In this document: positions 1 to 8,990 of the stretch, piece by piece
Numbering within the stretch: position 1 is the stretch's first letter
How the letters are laid out: each line of letters opens with the position of its first letter
Assembly (NCBI GenBank): GCA_027021445.1
Contig: JALUUH010000032.1
Span: 1-60,499 of the forward strand
Direction: 5' to 3'
DNA from: Gammaproteobacteria bacterium
Lineage (GTDB): Bacteria; Pseudomonadota; Gammaproteobacteria; S012-40
DNA length: 60,499 nt
The notes under the pieces: generated by a model
What the model saw: the letters and a program-made list of their open reading frames with translations, nothing else
Told to the model about the DNA's origin: nothing
Database searches by the model: none
Made by a program: the position numbers and the translations under genes

Positions 1-4
1 TCCC

Positions 5-56
5 CGAAAGGGGTCAGCGAAAGGGGTCAGCGAAAGGGGTCAGCGAAAGGGGTCAG
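5..56. repeat. Four tandem copies of a 13-bp GGGGTCAG unit
   Basis: Four head-to-tail perfect copies of cgaaaggggtcag, ending in agagccc. The ggggtcag core recurs near 3741 (as its complement), at 55431, and as ggggacagacc at 2416, so this is probably the end of a repeat of that family. The left context lies outside the window. Confidence 0.85.
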
Positions 57-289
57 AGCCCTTTAATATGCTCTAACATGAAATCGTCTACCGCCAGAGA
101 ATGAGATTAAATCAGATTTATAAAACCAGCATCAATACCCGCATCAGAAAATGCTACATAATTTATTTTTCATGTTTATTCATAGCTTGCTCCCCTGTTG
201 ACAATACTGCTTGCTCTCAATTATGCCTCATTGTTTACTCAAAGGTTGTGGTTCGTGCGCTCACACGAACCCATCCTTATTCGTTATGT

Positions 290-1267
290 TTATATTTCTA
301 TCACGATTTTACCACCGGAATTATTACTTTCCATAAGCTGATGTGCTTTTGAAATCTCATTGAAGGAAAATACATTTGATGGCTTGATTTTGTACATGCC
401 TTGTTCCGCATTTTCAATTATTTTCTGCATTGGAATATTCTTAATCGGAAAATCATCCGTTCCAAACTGGAAGCTTGCGAAAAAATTAAGATTGACAGAG
501 GGTGGCATATCTACCAGAGGATTAAAAGAGATCGGGTCGCTTCCACCAAGAAATCCAGCATTACAAACTGCGCCATTCTTTTTAACCATTTTGAGTGAAT
601 CCAGCAATGTAGTGTTGCCAATAATATCCATTACACTATCTATACCTGCTGGGTATTGTTCCCTTATTTTTTCATTTAACATGCTATTTTCAACAAATAC
701 TTTTGAGCAACCTAATGCCTTTAATTCATTAATACGCTCAATTGATCTTGTTGATGAAATGATCGTTACCCCTTTTATATTTGCGGCAATATTGATAGCT
801 GCTTGCCCTAGTGCCGAAGTTCCGCCTCGGATAAAGATAGTTTCATTTTCTTTGATATTCATATTTTCATGTAGGCAACTCCATGCGGTCGCATACGACT
901 CTGGAATTGCCGCAAAATCAACCCAACTTAGGCTTGTTTCAACTGGAAATACATTTTGTGTTGATAAGCAGGTGTACTCAGCATAACTACCATTCCTGGT
1001 AAGCCCCATTCCTCCCATGATAGCCGCTACTTTTTGACCTTTACTCAATATACCTGAAGGATCATTCTCGACTAAGCCCACGCACTCGATGCCACTCACT
1101 TCCGCTACATCACCCCAAAGCCCCTGGCGCATATATATTTCCGCACGATTAATCCCAAAGGCTTTAATCTTGATAAGGATCTCATCGGGTTGTGGAACGG
1201 GTGTAGGAATATCTTTAATAACTAATTGATTTGTATCACCATCTTTATTAATAACAATAGCTTTCAT
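290..1267 (-). CDS. Zinc-independent quinone oxidoreductase-like MDR protein
   Basis: A medium-chain dehydrogenase/reductase of the quinone oxidoreductase branch, expected to reduce quinones or other carbonyl compounds with NAD(P)H in the cytoplasm. The N-terminal GroES-like domain (about residues 1-130) has the family's GINRAEIYMRQG stretch and none of the Cys/His zinc ligands of true alcohol dehydrogenases. The Rossmann part carries the glycine-rich nucleotide motif RGGTSALGQA near residues 146-155. I chose the ATG at 1267 because GGAG lies 6 bases upstream; an in-frame TTG at 1279 would put that GGAG inside the gene. It is divergent from a LysR-type gene at 1422, the usual arrangement for a regulator and its target. 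The substrate is unknown. Confidence 0.88.
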   Translation of the reverse strand: MKAIVINKDGDTNQLVIKDIPTPVPQPDEILIKIKAFGINRAEIYMRQGLWGDVAEVSGIECVGLVENDPSGILSKGQKVAAIMGGMGLTRNGSYAEYTCLSTQNVFPVETSLSWVDFAAIPESYATAWSCLHENMNIKENETIFIRGGTSALGQAAINIAANIKGVTIISSTRSIERINELKALGCSKVFVENSMLNEKIREQYPAGIDSVMDIIGNTTLLDSLKMVKKNGAVCNAGFLGGSDPISFNPLVDMPPSVNLNFFASFQFGTDDFPIKNIPMQKIIENAEQGMYKIKPSNVFSFNEISKAHQLMESNNSGGKIVIEI

Positions 1268-1357
1268 GTTTTTCTCCAATAATTTGATTGAGAAAAGATA
1301 TTAGCTATCTAAAGTGTTGTATAATAGTACATTGTTTTTACATACAGTGTAATATAT

Positions 1358-1421
1358 ACGAACATACGAACATACGAACATACGAACATACGAACATACG
1401 AACATACGAACATACGAACAT
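1358..1421. repeat. Octanucleotide microsatellite, 8 x acgaacat
   Basis: Eight uninterrupted copies of acgaacat sit in the gap between the divergent oxidoreductase and LysR-type genes. The array ends exactly where the LysR reading frame begins. Eight is not a multiple of three, so slipped-strand change in copy number would shift any upstream reading frame as well as promoter spacing. Confidence 0.95.
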
Positions 1422-2306
1422 ATAAATATAACGCTTCATCAAATAAACGCATTTGTTGCAGTCATTGAGCAGGAAAGTCTCCAGGCTGCTGCCAATAAGC
1501 TGCATAAAACACATCCAAGTATTGTCACTTCGCTAAAAAAACTAGAAACGGGGCTGGGATTTTCTTTGTTTGATAGATCAGGTTACCGTTCTGTACCCAC
1601 GGAACAAGGGAAAGCTTTTTATCGACAATGCTTGCAAGTATTAAATGAGGTTGATGACTTAAAAGGACTTTCGATACATCTACAGCAAAACAAAGAAACA
1701 GAAATTTCTATTGCTATTGGTGATACAACACCATTACCGCCCGTATTATCACTATTGCGTGAATTTACTGAGAATTATAAATCAACCCATCTCAACTTGT
1801 TGTTTGAAAATCTTGAAGGAGCAAACGAACGTTTATTTGAAGGCAAGGCAAATATAATCATACACTATATAGATAAGTCAGATATTAGATATAATTATCA
1901 TGATTTTTGTAAAGTAGCGATAGTTCCAGTTGTGGCAAAAGGTTTTTTAAATACGGCCATTACACCTAGTCTAAAATATGATGACTTAAGAAAATATACG
2001 CAATGTATTGTTCGCTCAACTGTGCAAACTACCTCCTCTAATGATTATTTTATTCTTAAAAATACACCCTATATAAGCGTTGGAGACCAACACACCAAGA
2101 AAGAAATCATTTTGCAAAAAATGGCTTGGGGTCATATGCCGCTTTTTCTTGTAGAAAAAGAGCTAGAATCAGGAGAACTTCAATCTATTGAGGGAAAATA
2201 TATTAAAAGTACAACACTTGATATTGTTGTTGCTCGTTTGCAAAGCTTTCAACATGGGTTGATAACGGAGCATCTTTGGAAAAAGTTGACCAATGCTAGT
2301 TTTTGA
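1422..2306 (+). CDS. LysR-type regulator lacking a canonical start codon
   Basis: A LysR-family transcription factor. The open frame extends upstream of any ATG/GTG/TTG that would give a complete protein. From 1422 it reads INITLHQINAFVAV, followed by a good winged helix-turn-helix (AAANKLHKTHPSIVTSLKKL, about residues 22-41) and a substrate-binding domain. The 294-aa total is normal for the family. The codon where Met is expected (1422-1424) is ATA and lies directly against the octamer array. The first in-frame stop upstream is at 1350-1352, with no usual initiator between. The first TTG in frame (1566) would remove the DNA-binding domain. So the gene is either silenced by repeat expansion, started at a rare codon, or switched by copy number. 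Its likely target is the divergent oxidoreductase. Confidence 0.72.
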   Translation: MNITLHQINAFVAVIEQESLQAAANKLHKTHPSIVTSLKKLETGLGFSLFDRSGYRSVPTEQGKAFYRQCLQVLNEVDDLKGLSIHLQQNKETEISIAIGDTTPLPPVLSLLREFTENYKSTHLNLLFENLEGANERLFEGKANIIIHYIDKSDIRYNYHDFCKVAIVPVVAKGFLNTAITPSLKYDDLRKYTQCIVRSTVQTTSSNDYFILKNTPYISVGDQHTKKEIILQKMAWGHMPLFLVEKELESGELQSIEGKYIKSTTLDIVVARLQSFQHGLITEHLWKKLTNASF

Positions 2307-2415
2307 GCATAACGCTGAGATGACTGGAGTTAAGATACAAGGACTTTTTAAAATAAGCCCCTCTGCTGTTGTGCTCTAGGAAACAGAAATACAGAAATAG
2401 CAGAAATAGGAAATA

Positions 2416-2714
2416 GGGGACAGACCACGATTAGATGTTATATTGGGGTTTTTCAGTATTGCGGAAGATGTTTAATGCCGCGCAGGGCACGTATCTCAAT
2501 ACCAGAAATAACCTGGCATATAATCCAACGCGAGAATAATCGCTCGGTTTGCTTTTTCACGGAGGAAGATGATTTATTGTATTTAGATCATCTTATAAGA
2601 TCAAACGGATGTGATATTCACGCCTATGTTTTGATGAACAATCATGTGCATTAATAGTGGTCTGTCCCCTCTTTTCCTTCTGTGTGCATTAATAGTGGTC
2701 TGTCCCCTCTTTTC
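2416..2714 (+). mobile_element. Decayed RAYT/REP-type element with inverted ends
   Basis: The left end aggggacagaccacgattag (from 2415) is matched in inverted orientation by attaatagtggtctgtcccc (2650-2669). Between them lies a fragment of a REP-associated tyrosine transposase (2475-2654). The right end is then duplicated: tgtgcattaatagtggtctg appears a second time about 38 bp downstream. This is the expected look of a non-autonomous or collapsed element moved by a Y1/HUH transposase. Confidence 0.7.
2475..2654 (+). pseudogene. REP-associated tyrosine transposase (RAYT), N-terminal fragment
   Basis: A 59-codon frame beginning MPRRARISIPEITWHIIQRE and containing ENNRSVCFF, the typical opening of TnpA_REP/RAYT transposases of the Y1 (IS200-like) superfamily. 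It ends with AYVLMNNHVH and then stops. HVH is the HUH metal-binding motif. Family members continue for about another 100-200 residues with the catalytic tyrosine, all absent here. The stop codon comes from the inverted REP-like end joined directly after the HUH codons. The fragment cannot be catalytically active. Confidence 0.85.
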
Positions 2715-2758
2715 TGTCCCCTCTTTTCCTGCTGCCTCTTTTCCTGTCCCCTCTTTTC
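2645..2758. repeat. Tandem tgtcccctcttttc array
   Basis: Right-end repeat copies: two of tgtgcattaatagtggtctg followed by tgtcccctcttttc, then further partial copies (ctgtcccctcttttcctgctgc, split by small changes). The pattern suggests repeated slippage or failed transposition at a RAYT-type end. There is no coding potential. Confidence 0.75.
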
Positions 2759-2811
2759 CGCCACCACGTGTAGCCTGGAAATGGAGTTACGGTAATTGAT
2801 TTAACAAATCG

Positions 2812-3642
2812 TTATTTTGCGTCATTAAGATCCCAGTTATATTCGTAATCGATATCGCCATCATGCTTGGTCAAGCGCTTTGCTAATGCGGGCTCGGCAT
2901 ATTTAGCCAGCTCTTTTAGCAATTCTTTTTCGTTGCCACCAAAATCGACTTGATACCACTCGAATATCTTGGACAACAGCAGATCTTCACCTTCCACTGT
3001 AATTCCTCTTGGATTATTCACATAGACTTTGGCAGACTCGGTCAGTTGATTATCGATATCCTTAGCAGTAAAGACTTTAGCTCTAAGATTTGGGCAACTA
3101 TAACTGGCGCAATTGACGGCATAATGAATTCTGGAATCCTTCCATATCGGGCGTAAAATACGATGCTCAACGTCATTCAAACTGAGTTGCTGTCCAGAAA
3201 TATTGAGATACTTCTCATTCCATGGGCCAGGGGAAAAAAGAGAGCCACCAATTTTAAGTATGGATTTCACCGGATAGGCATCCAATACAATATCAACAGT
3301 GAGCGCATTATAAAGATTAATCCAATAAGCCATCTGTTCATTGCGATTATATTGGCGCGGATCAATAGCTTCCAATGTTTTTATATAGCGTTTAAGTACT
3401 TTTCGGTCGGCGTCAATTGCACCATACTTAAATCGATTAATCCCATTGGAGTCTCTAACAAGGTACTTATCGAGTAAATCTTGCCAAGCGTCATGACTTA
3501 TAGTTGTCGAGCTTGCCTCATCGCTATCCATCCAAAATGTGAGCACTTTTGCAGCAGGCGCTGCGTAACCGACTTGCGCCAGAAAGGAAAAACAGAAAAT
3601 ACTCAGTAGTTTCCCTAGTTGCTTTGTAGTGAGTGAAAACAT
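2812..3642 (-). CDS. DUF547 secreted protein
   Basis: A 276-aa protein with a clear signal peptide (hydrophobic stretch after Lys7, cleavage probably after GYAAPA near residue 30). It then follows the DUF547 pattern: NEQMAYWINLYNALTV near 100-115, then NDVEHRILRPIW and HYAVNCASYSCPNLR in the middle. The paired Cys in CASYSCP is typical of the family. The biochemical role of DUF547 is not established; bacterial members are usually periplasmic. It is monocistronic and flanked on both sides by dispersed repeats. Confidence 0.88.
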   Translation of the reverse strand: MFSLTTKQLGKLLSIFCFSFLAQVGYAAPAAKVLTFWMDSDEASSTTISHDAWQDLLDKYLVRDSNGINRFKYGAIDADRKVLKRYIKTLEAIDPRQYNRNEQMAYWINLYNALTVDIVLDAYPVKSILKIGGSLFSPGPWNEKYLNISGQQLSLNDVEHRILRPIWKDSRIHYAVNCASYSCPNLRAKVFTAKDIDNQLTESAKVYVNNPRGITVEGEDLLLSKIFEWYQVDFGGNEKELLKELAKYAEPALAKRLTKHDGDIDYEYNWDLNDAK

Positions 3643-3706
3643 TATGCCTCCAGTAATATAAATGAGTGATAATTACTTAGTTATTCAAAAAACATTAGAA
3701 ATATTA

Positions 3707-3825
3707 GGGTCGGACTCGATATAAGCTGATAATTATATCGAGTCCGACCCCATTTGTTACGGACCCCATTTGTTACGCGACCCCATTTGTTACGACCCCA
3801 TTTGTTATTTGTTCTCATTTGTTAC
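3707..3825. repeat. Perfect palindrome plus ccccatttgttac tandem copies
   Basis: gggtcggactcgatata (3707-3723) and its exact reverse complement (3734-3750) form a 17-bp perfect stem with a 10-base loop. It is followed by four to five degenerating copies of gaccccatttgttac. It is the same architecture as the element at 55419-55594, where the tail reads gaccccacttattgac. It lies between the DUF547 and AraC genes and may act as a transcript end for both neighbours, but it has no U-tract. Confidence 0.85.
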
Positions 3826-3846
3826 TTGCATATTCTATTCTTTTAT

Positions 3847-4695
3847 TTACTCGATGGGTAAATAAATTTCAGTTTTAAGATTTTCGGGTTTGGTTTTTCT
3901 TGGGTCGCGGTTTAGATAAATTTCGAAACAAGGCTCGTCACGTAATTTGTGATCGCTTTCAGGAAGCCAGGAATTAAATATCATAGAGTATGTATCGTTT
4001 AATTTGTCGTATGCGCCTTTATGCATAAATACTGCGTAATTTCCTCCAGCAATAGTTCGGGCTTGAAGGTCTTCTTCATTGCGAATATCTGCAGAAATAT
4101 CTACACATGCGTCATAACGTATATGATTGCTTTCGGTGACATTAGGGTCATCGTGGGCAATGCCTATCATTCTGACAGACTTATCCATGAGCTTATTGGA
4201 ATAGGTAAACTTCATCAATTTTCCCCAAGCTTCGGCTGAAGCTTCTTTATAGTCACCTTTACCCCTTGCACAAATAACAGGAATACTTTCAATACTTTCA
4301 ATTGTTGGTTGCATAATATTTCCTTCAATAAGTTTAACTTTAATTGCGGTTTTTTTTATTGAAACCTTTTGTTTTCGAACTTGATTTGGCGCACAAGAAA
4401 ATTGTTTCTTAAAAGCTTTGTTAAACGAAGACTGATTATCATACCCACTTTTAAAAGCAATTTCGGTGATGCTGTCATCGGAGTAAAGCAATTGTTTGAC
4501 TGAACGCTCAAGCAGTAGCCTTTTTTTATAAGAGTGAATACTCTCACCAACATACAACCGAAATAATCGATGAAAATGAAATTCCGAATAGCAAGCAATT
4601 GATGCCAATTGAGAAATATCTGTTTCTAGATTGAGATTATGTTCAATGTGTTCAACGACTTTATTCATTCTTTCATGATGTAATCTTTTGCTCAT
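3847..4695 (-). CDS. AraC-family regulator with GyrI-like effector domain
   Basis: A transcription factor with an N-terminal pair of AraC helix-turn-helix motifs (about residues 8-105; recognisable ITEIAFKSGYDNQSSFNKAF) and a C-terminal GyrI/SbmC-like small-molecule binding domain (about 125-282). This order is that of MarA/Rob-like multidrug regulators fused to GyrI. The ATG at 4695 is preceded by GAGGAAG at suitable spacing and gives 282 aa. The frame stays open to a GTG at 4788 that has no ribosome site. No obvious target lies nearby; the closest gene upstream is a dead cupin. Confidence 0.85.
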   Translation of the reverse strand: MSKRLHHERMNKVVEHIEHNLNLETDISQLASIACYSEFHFHRLFRLYVGESIHSYKKRLLLERSVKQLLYSDDSITEIAFKSGYDNQSSFNKAFKKQFSCAPNQVRKQKVSIKKTAIKVKLIEGNIMQPTIESIESIPVICARGKGDYKEASAEAWGKLMKFTYSNKLMDKSVRMIGIAHDDPNVTESNHIRYDACVDISADIRNEEDLQARTIAGGNYAVFMHKGAYDKLNDTYSMIFNSWLPESDHKLRDEPCFEIYLNRDPRKTKPENLKTEIYLPIE

Positions 4696-4876
4696 GGACT
4701 TCCTCAACAAATGGTTCGAGGGAATATTACTGTTTTGGCTCGACGAATACTTTTCCATTCCTGCTATAGAGTAATTCGCTTGTATCACACAAAAGAGGGG
4801 CGGGCCTTGTTCCGTGCATTTTTCGCTGCTCGCCGGAAAATTCTATTCGGAGAGGTCTGACCATAAGATCGAGTGT

Positions 4877-5363
4877 AAACCGAAATTAGACACGAAACAA
4901 AAAGACTTCGTGCAGGTTGGGATAATAATTATCTTATAAAAGTAATTTCAGGGATGTCTGCATAGAGCGATTGCCCTGCCAATATACATGACCTAGAACC
5001 CACCTATACCGACTCGATGAAAGAACGAGTCGATAGCGACAAAGAAAAGTAGATATACAGCGATAAGACCTGGCATTTAAATTGCGTTTAAGTGCTGGGA
5101 ATTGATAAAAAGACGGGCGACTATACTCGTTTAACCCATTTTAAACCGGAGACTGATACAAAGCCATTCCGATCGAAAAGTCACGATGATCCTGAAGAAA
5201 TTATAATTATAAAAGGCAGTCTCTATGTGAAGCATTTAATCAATGGCTAAAGGTCGGTGATTACGCAAGTCGTCCAGCAGGAGAATTACACGGCCCATTT
5301 AGAACTGATGCCGGGTGTGTGGTGTTAGAAATATCATATCCAAGCCTGTCGCTAAAGAAATGA
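4877..5363 (+). pseudogene. Degraded cupin-domain gene
   Basis: Joined across frames, this strip reads as a cupin of the ChrR-like/anti-sigma type. KLDTKQKDFVQV starts at about 4880. After a frame change at about 4918 one frame runs on through TYTDSMKERV and TGDYTRLTHFKPETDTKPF, interrupted by in-frame stops at about 4963, 5050 and 5089. A one-base deletion near 5227 moves the end into another frame (EAFNQWLKVGDYASRPAGE, then LHGPFRTDAGCVVLEISYPS) to a TGA at 5361. At least two frameshifts and three stops make it non-functional. Cupin metal-ligand region residues (H in LHGPF) are still visible, so the decay looks recent. Confidence 0.8.
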
Positions 5364-5416
5364 ACCTCTTAATGCCAAAAAACTGTAATTTACGACTCAT
5401 AACATAAGGAAAAAGC

Positions 5417-6556
5417 ATGAAAATGTTACACAAATTAATGGTTTCAATTGCAGTACTGCTCACGGTCTCAGCATGCAGCAACGAAGATGGAGTTTCTATT
5501 GCAACCGGTCAATTTAAAGATAGCAATACGTCGGGAATTAGCTACGTATCAGGTGGCCAGTCTGGCACTACCGACTTAAATGGCAGTTTCAACTATGAAA
5601 CGGGCAAAACAGTTACATTTTCAATCGGCGGAGTCACTTTAGGAACAGCTAATGGAAAATCAGTTATTACCCCTGTTGACTTGATACCAAACGGCCGCTC
5701 AAGTTCTATTGAAGTACTGAATATTACGCGTTTTTTATTGATGCTGGATGCTGACGGAGACCCGTCTAATGGCATACATATTCCGGCAGAGGTGCAAACC
5801 GTTGCAAATGATTGGACACAGGTTAATTTTGGCATGACTGATATATCTACAGGGTTAACAACTATTATTTCTAATGCTATATCAGCAAGTGGAGGTGTTC
5901 ATGCACTGCCAAATGCAAGTACCGCACAAGGACATTTAGAAACAACACTACTCTGCTCTTATGCCGGTGCTTATACGGGGACATATTCCGGTGGTGACAA
6001 TGGAAATTTTGGATTTTTAGTAAACGCAGCTACTGGAAACATAGAAGGTGCGGCATATAGTATTCCAGAAAAAGAGTATATCAACCTGACTGGCACAACC
6101 CCCATTAGCTATGATCAAAATGTTGCATTCGTCAGTGGAGACGCTTCTAAAGATGCCACATTTAGTGGTGCATTTTCCTCTGTAAATGAAGTAGCAGGGA
6201 CATGGGAGAATACCACCCTTTCAATTAATGGTGATTTTTCTGGCGCAAGAATAGGCGGAGTAGTAAATGCACTACATCGTTTTACGGGTAACTATATCGG
6301 TGGTGACTTTGGTTTATTCTCCTTTGATATCGATGATTCTAATGCTGTAACCGGCATTGCCTATAGTATTGCTGATGCCGAAATGTTTACGCTGAGTGGC
6401 TCGGTTACTGGAACAACCTTGACCGCAAGTATAACGGGAGGCGCTACAATTACAGGAACATTGAATACCGAGACAGGCGCGCTTGATGGCACATGGAATA
6501 ATTCAGCAGAAAACTTGTCAGGTACATTTTCCGGCAACGGCTGCCAACTCAACTAA
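5417..6556 (+). CDS. Repeat-containing lipoprotein of unknown function
   Basis: A 379-aa protein starting at an ATG preceded by AAGGAAAAAGC. The lipoprotein signal peptide ends in LTVSAC with Cys20 as lipidation site; Ser follows, favouring outer-membrane sorting. After a spacer containing LMLDADGDPSNGI, which resembles the openings of some adhesin-like lipoproteins, two copies of a Gly/Thr-rich beta unit occupy about residues 185-285 and 290-379. Both share GGDxGxFxF, AYSI and TGTW/AGTW signatures and end in an SGxFSG segment. The closing GNGC supplies a Cys that may pair with the one at LLCSYAG. I do not recognise a named family. Confidence 0.75.
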   Translation: MKMLHKLMVSIAVLLTVSACSNEDGVSIATGQFKDSNTSGISYVSGGQSGTTDLNGSFNYETGKTVTFSIGGVTLGTANGKSVITPVDLIPNGRSSSIEVLNITRFLLMLDADGDPSNGIHIPAEVQTVANDWTQVNFGMTDISTGLTTIISNAISASGGVHALPNASTAQGHLETTLLCSYAGAYTGTYSGGDNGNFGFLVNAATGNIEGAAYSIPEKEYINLTGTTPISYDQNVAFVSGDASKDATFSGAFSSVNEVAGTWENTTLSINGDFSGARIGGVVNALHRFTGNYIGGDFGLFSFDIDDSNAVTGIAYSIADAEMFTLSGSVTGTTLTASITGGATITGTLNTETGALDGTWNNSAENLSGTFSGNGCQLN

Positions 6557-6693
6557 AGCTACCTAATAGCGATGGGAGGAACGCTTGCTCTTAGCAAAAA
6601 GTTTTTTGCGCCGGAGTAATGGAAGATGGCAAGCCTAAATTTCGCAGTCGGCCGCTATGCAGTGTTATTGCCGTTCAACTGCGGATTCTAGGA
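6557..6693. other. Intergenic gap between convergent genes
   Basis: Lies between the lipoprotein and cytochrome 3' ends. I see no clear terminator or repeat. Confidence 0.4.
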
Positions 6694-7995
6694 TCAGTTC
6701 TTACCATGCTTAATCTTCGGCCAATATGTTTCAAACTTGAAATCAGGACTGTGTTTTTGCACATGACATTGCGCGCACATTTTTTCAGGCTTCCAGTTAA
6801 TATTAGTCACTTTTATTTGGCCTGCACTCGCAGCGTGTTCTTTTGCAGCCCCATGGCAGTTTTCACACTGAACATGTTTTAGATTTTCGGTCAGTGATGG
6901 ATCAATGAAGCCGCCTTTTTTTTCAAAACCCAACACATGGCAAACAATGCAATTTGGATCAAAAGCCTTGTTCACATCTTGCAGTTTATAAAAGGCTTCG
7001 GCATGCGGCGTGTTAAACCATTTACTATGCTCTTGCTGATGACATGCTTTGCAGGTGCTTTCTCCCGCATAGGGTGAATCGCCGGTCATTAACGCTTTCT
7101 TCTGGGCAACACGTTGTTCATAATCTGCTTTTACTTTAGCATTGTATTCCTCATACCAAGCATCCATGCGTGGTGGATCGAGAACTTCAGGTGGTAATAC
7201 GTGAATTTGATGCTGCCAGTTTTTTATTCTATGCTTATCCAGATCAAAACTTAATTCACCTAAACGCATACCGCGTGAGCCTGGCTGCAACACAATTGTA
7301 TTCGCTATTTTTTTCGGCTCACCTATTTTTTCATATTTAGCTTTTATTAAGACAATATCAATATTATCGAATGGAAAGTTTTCTTGTAGTGTTTTGAGTG
7401 TTAAATTTGTACCCAAGATGGTTACGAGTCCATTCTTTTTGTTGTTGGCCAATGCATTAAGCAGCCACTCTTTTTGCTGCGCAAAGGCGTTACGGGTATC
7501 GCCAACCATATTTGGATTTTTTTTGGGATCCAGCCAATGAAAATATACAAATTTTTGCTTGGCTCTTTTTATAATTATTTTATGCGGAAAGTATTCATTA
7601 TAGGCCGTAAATGGAAGTTTTTGGGCATTTAGAAAGTCAGCACCGAAGGCTAAGTCCTGCCATTGAATACCGATAGCATCATAGTTAACAGCCTTTAGTC
7701 CCTTGAGTATATATTCGCTTTTTAATCTATCTTGCGGAATTTCGCTAACGATAAGACCACCTGCAGATAGCAATATTAAGTCTTTATCTTTAGTACGCAA
7801 CTCGTCGATTTTAGTTACCCGGCGTTTGATGCCACCCTTATTGCCTCCTTCACTGCAACCACAGGGCTCTAATTCACCATCTAAATTACCTGAATATACA
7901 AGTGTATATTTCTGGGCTTCAGCGACCGCGCTGCTAGTAAAGAATATTGAAAAAAATGCAAAGGGAAGTATTAATAGATAGCAACGAAAGTTCAT
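6694..7995 (-). CDS. Four-heme cytochrome c with phosphoesterase-like N-domain
   Basis: A 433-aa exported protein. The signal peptide runs to about residue 26 (SSAVAEA). The next 230 residues resemble the 5'-nucleotidase/metallophosphoesterase fold opening (LVYSGNLDGELEPCGC) but lack the full set of metal-binding His/Asp motifs, so catalysis is doubtful. The last third carries four CxxCH heme sites: CKACH near 315, CIVCH near 349, CENCH near 377 and CAQCH near 407, in a cytochrome c554-like arrangement. The protein should act as a periplasmic electron carrier. The ATG at 7995 has AAGGATG upstream; the longer TTG start does not. It follows hemF by 65 bases and may be co-transcribed with it, sensible for a heme protein. 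Confidence 0.85.
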   Translation of the reverse strand: MNFRCYLLILPFAFFSIFFTSSAVAEAQKYTLVYSGNLDGELEPCGCSEGGNKGGIKRRVTKIDELRTKDKDLILLSAGGLIVSEIPQDRLKSEYILKGLKAVNYDAIGIQWQDLAFGADFLNAQKLPFTAYNEYFPHKIIIKRAKQKFVYFHWLDPKKNPNMVGDTRNAFAQQKEWLLNALANNKKNGLVTILGTNLTLKTLQENFPFDNIDIVLIKAKYEKIGEPKKIANTIVLQPGSRGMRLGELSFDLDKHRIKNWQHQIHVLPPEVLDPPRMDAWYEEYNAKVKADYEQRVAQKKALMTGDSPYAGESTCKACHQQEHSKWFNTPHAEAFYKLQDVNKAFDPNCIVCHVLGFEKKGGFIDPSLTENLKHVQCENCHGAAKEHAASAGQIKVTNINWKPEKMCAQCHVQKHSPDFKFETYWPKIKHGKN

Positions 7996-8060
7996 TATTT
8001 CATCCTTTGTCAATCAATTTAATTGTTTTTTTAATGATTTACAGTGCTGAATGATAAAAA

Positions 8061-8987
<927 letters not shown>

Positions 8988-8990
8988 TCA

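Noticed and set aside
360-986. A 208-codon plus-strand open frame
   Set aside because: Antisense to the MDR gene, whose family motifs are clear; the frame has no recognisable domain.
1358-1421. Possible CRISPR array
   Set aside because: Units are 8 bp with no spacers; it is a microsatellite.
5299-5481. A 60-codon minus-strand frame
   Set aside because: Antisense across the cupin remnant and the lipoprotein start; no features.
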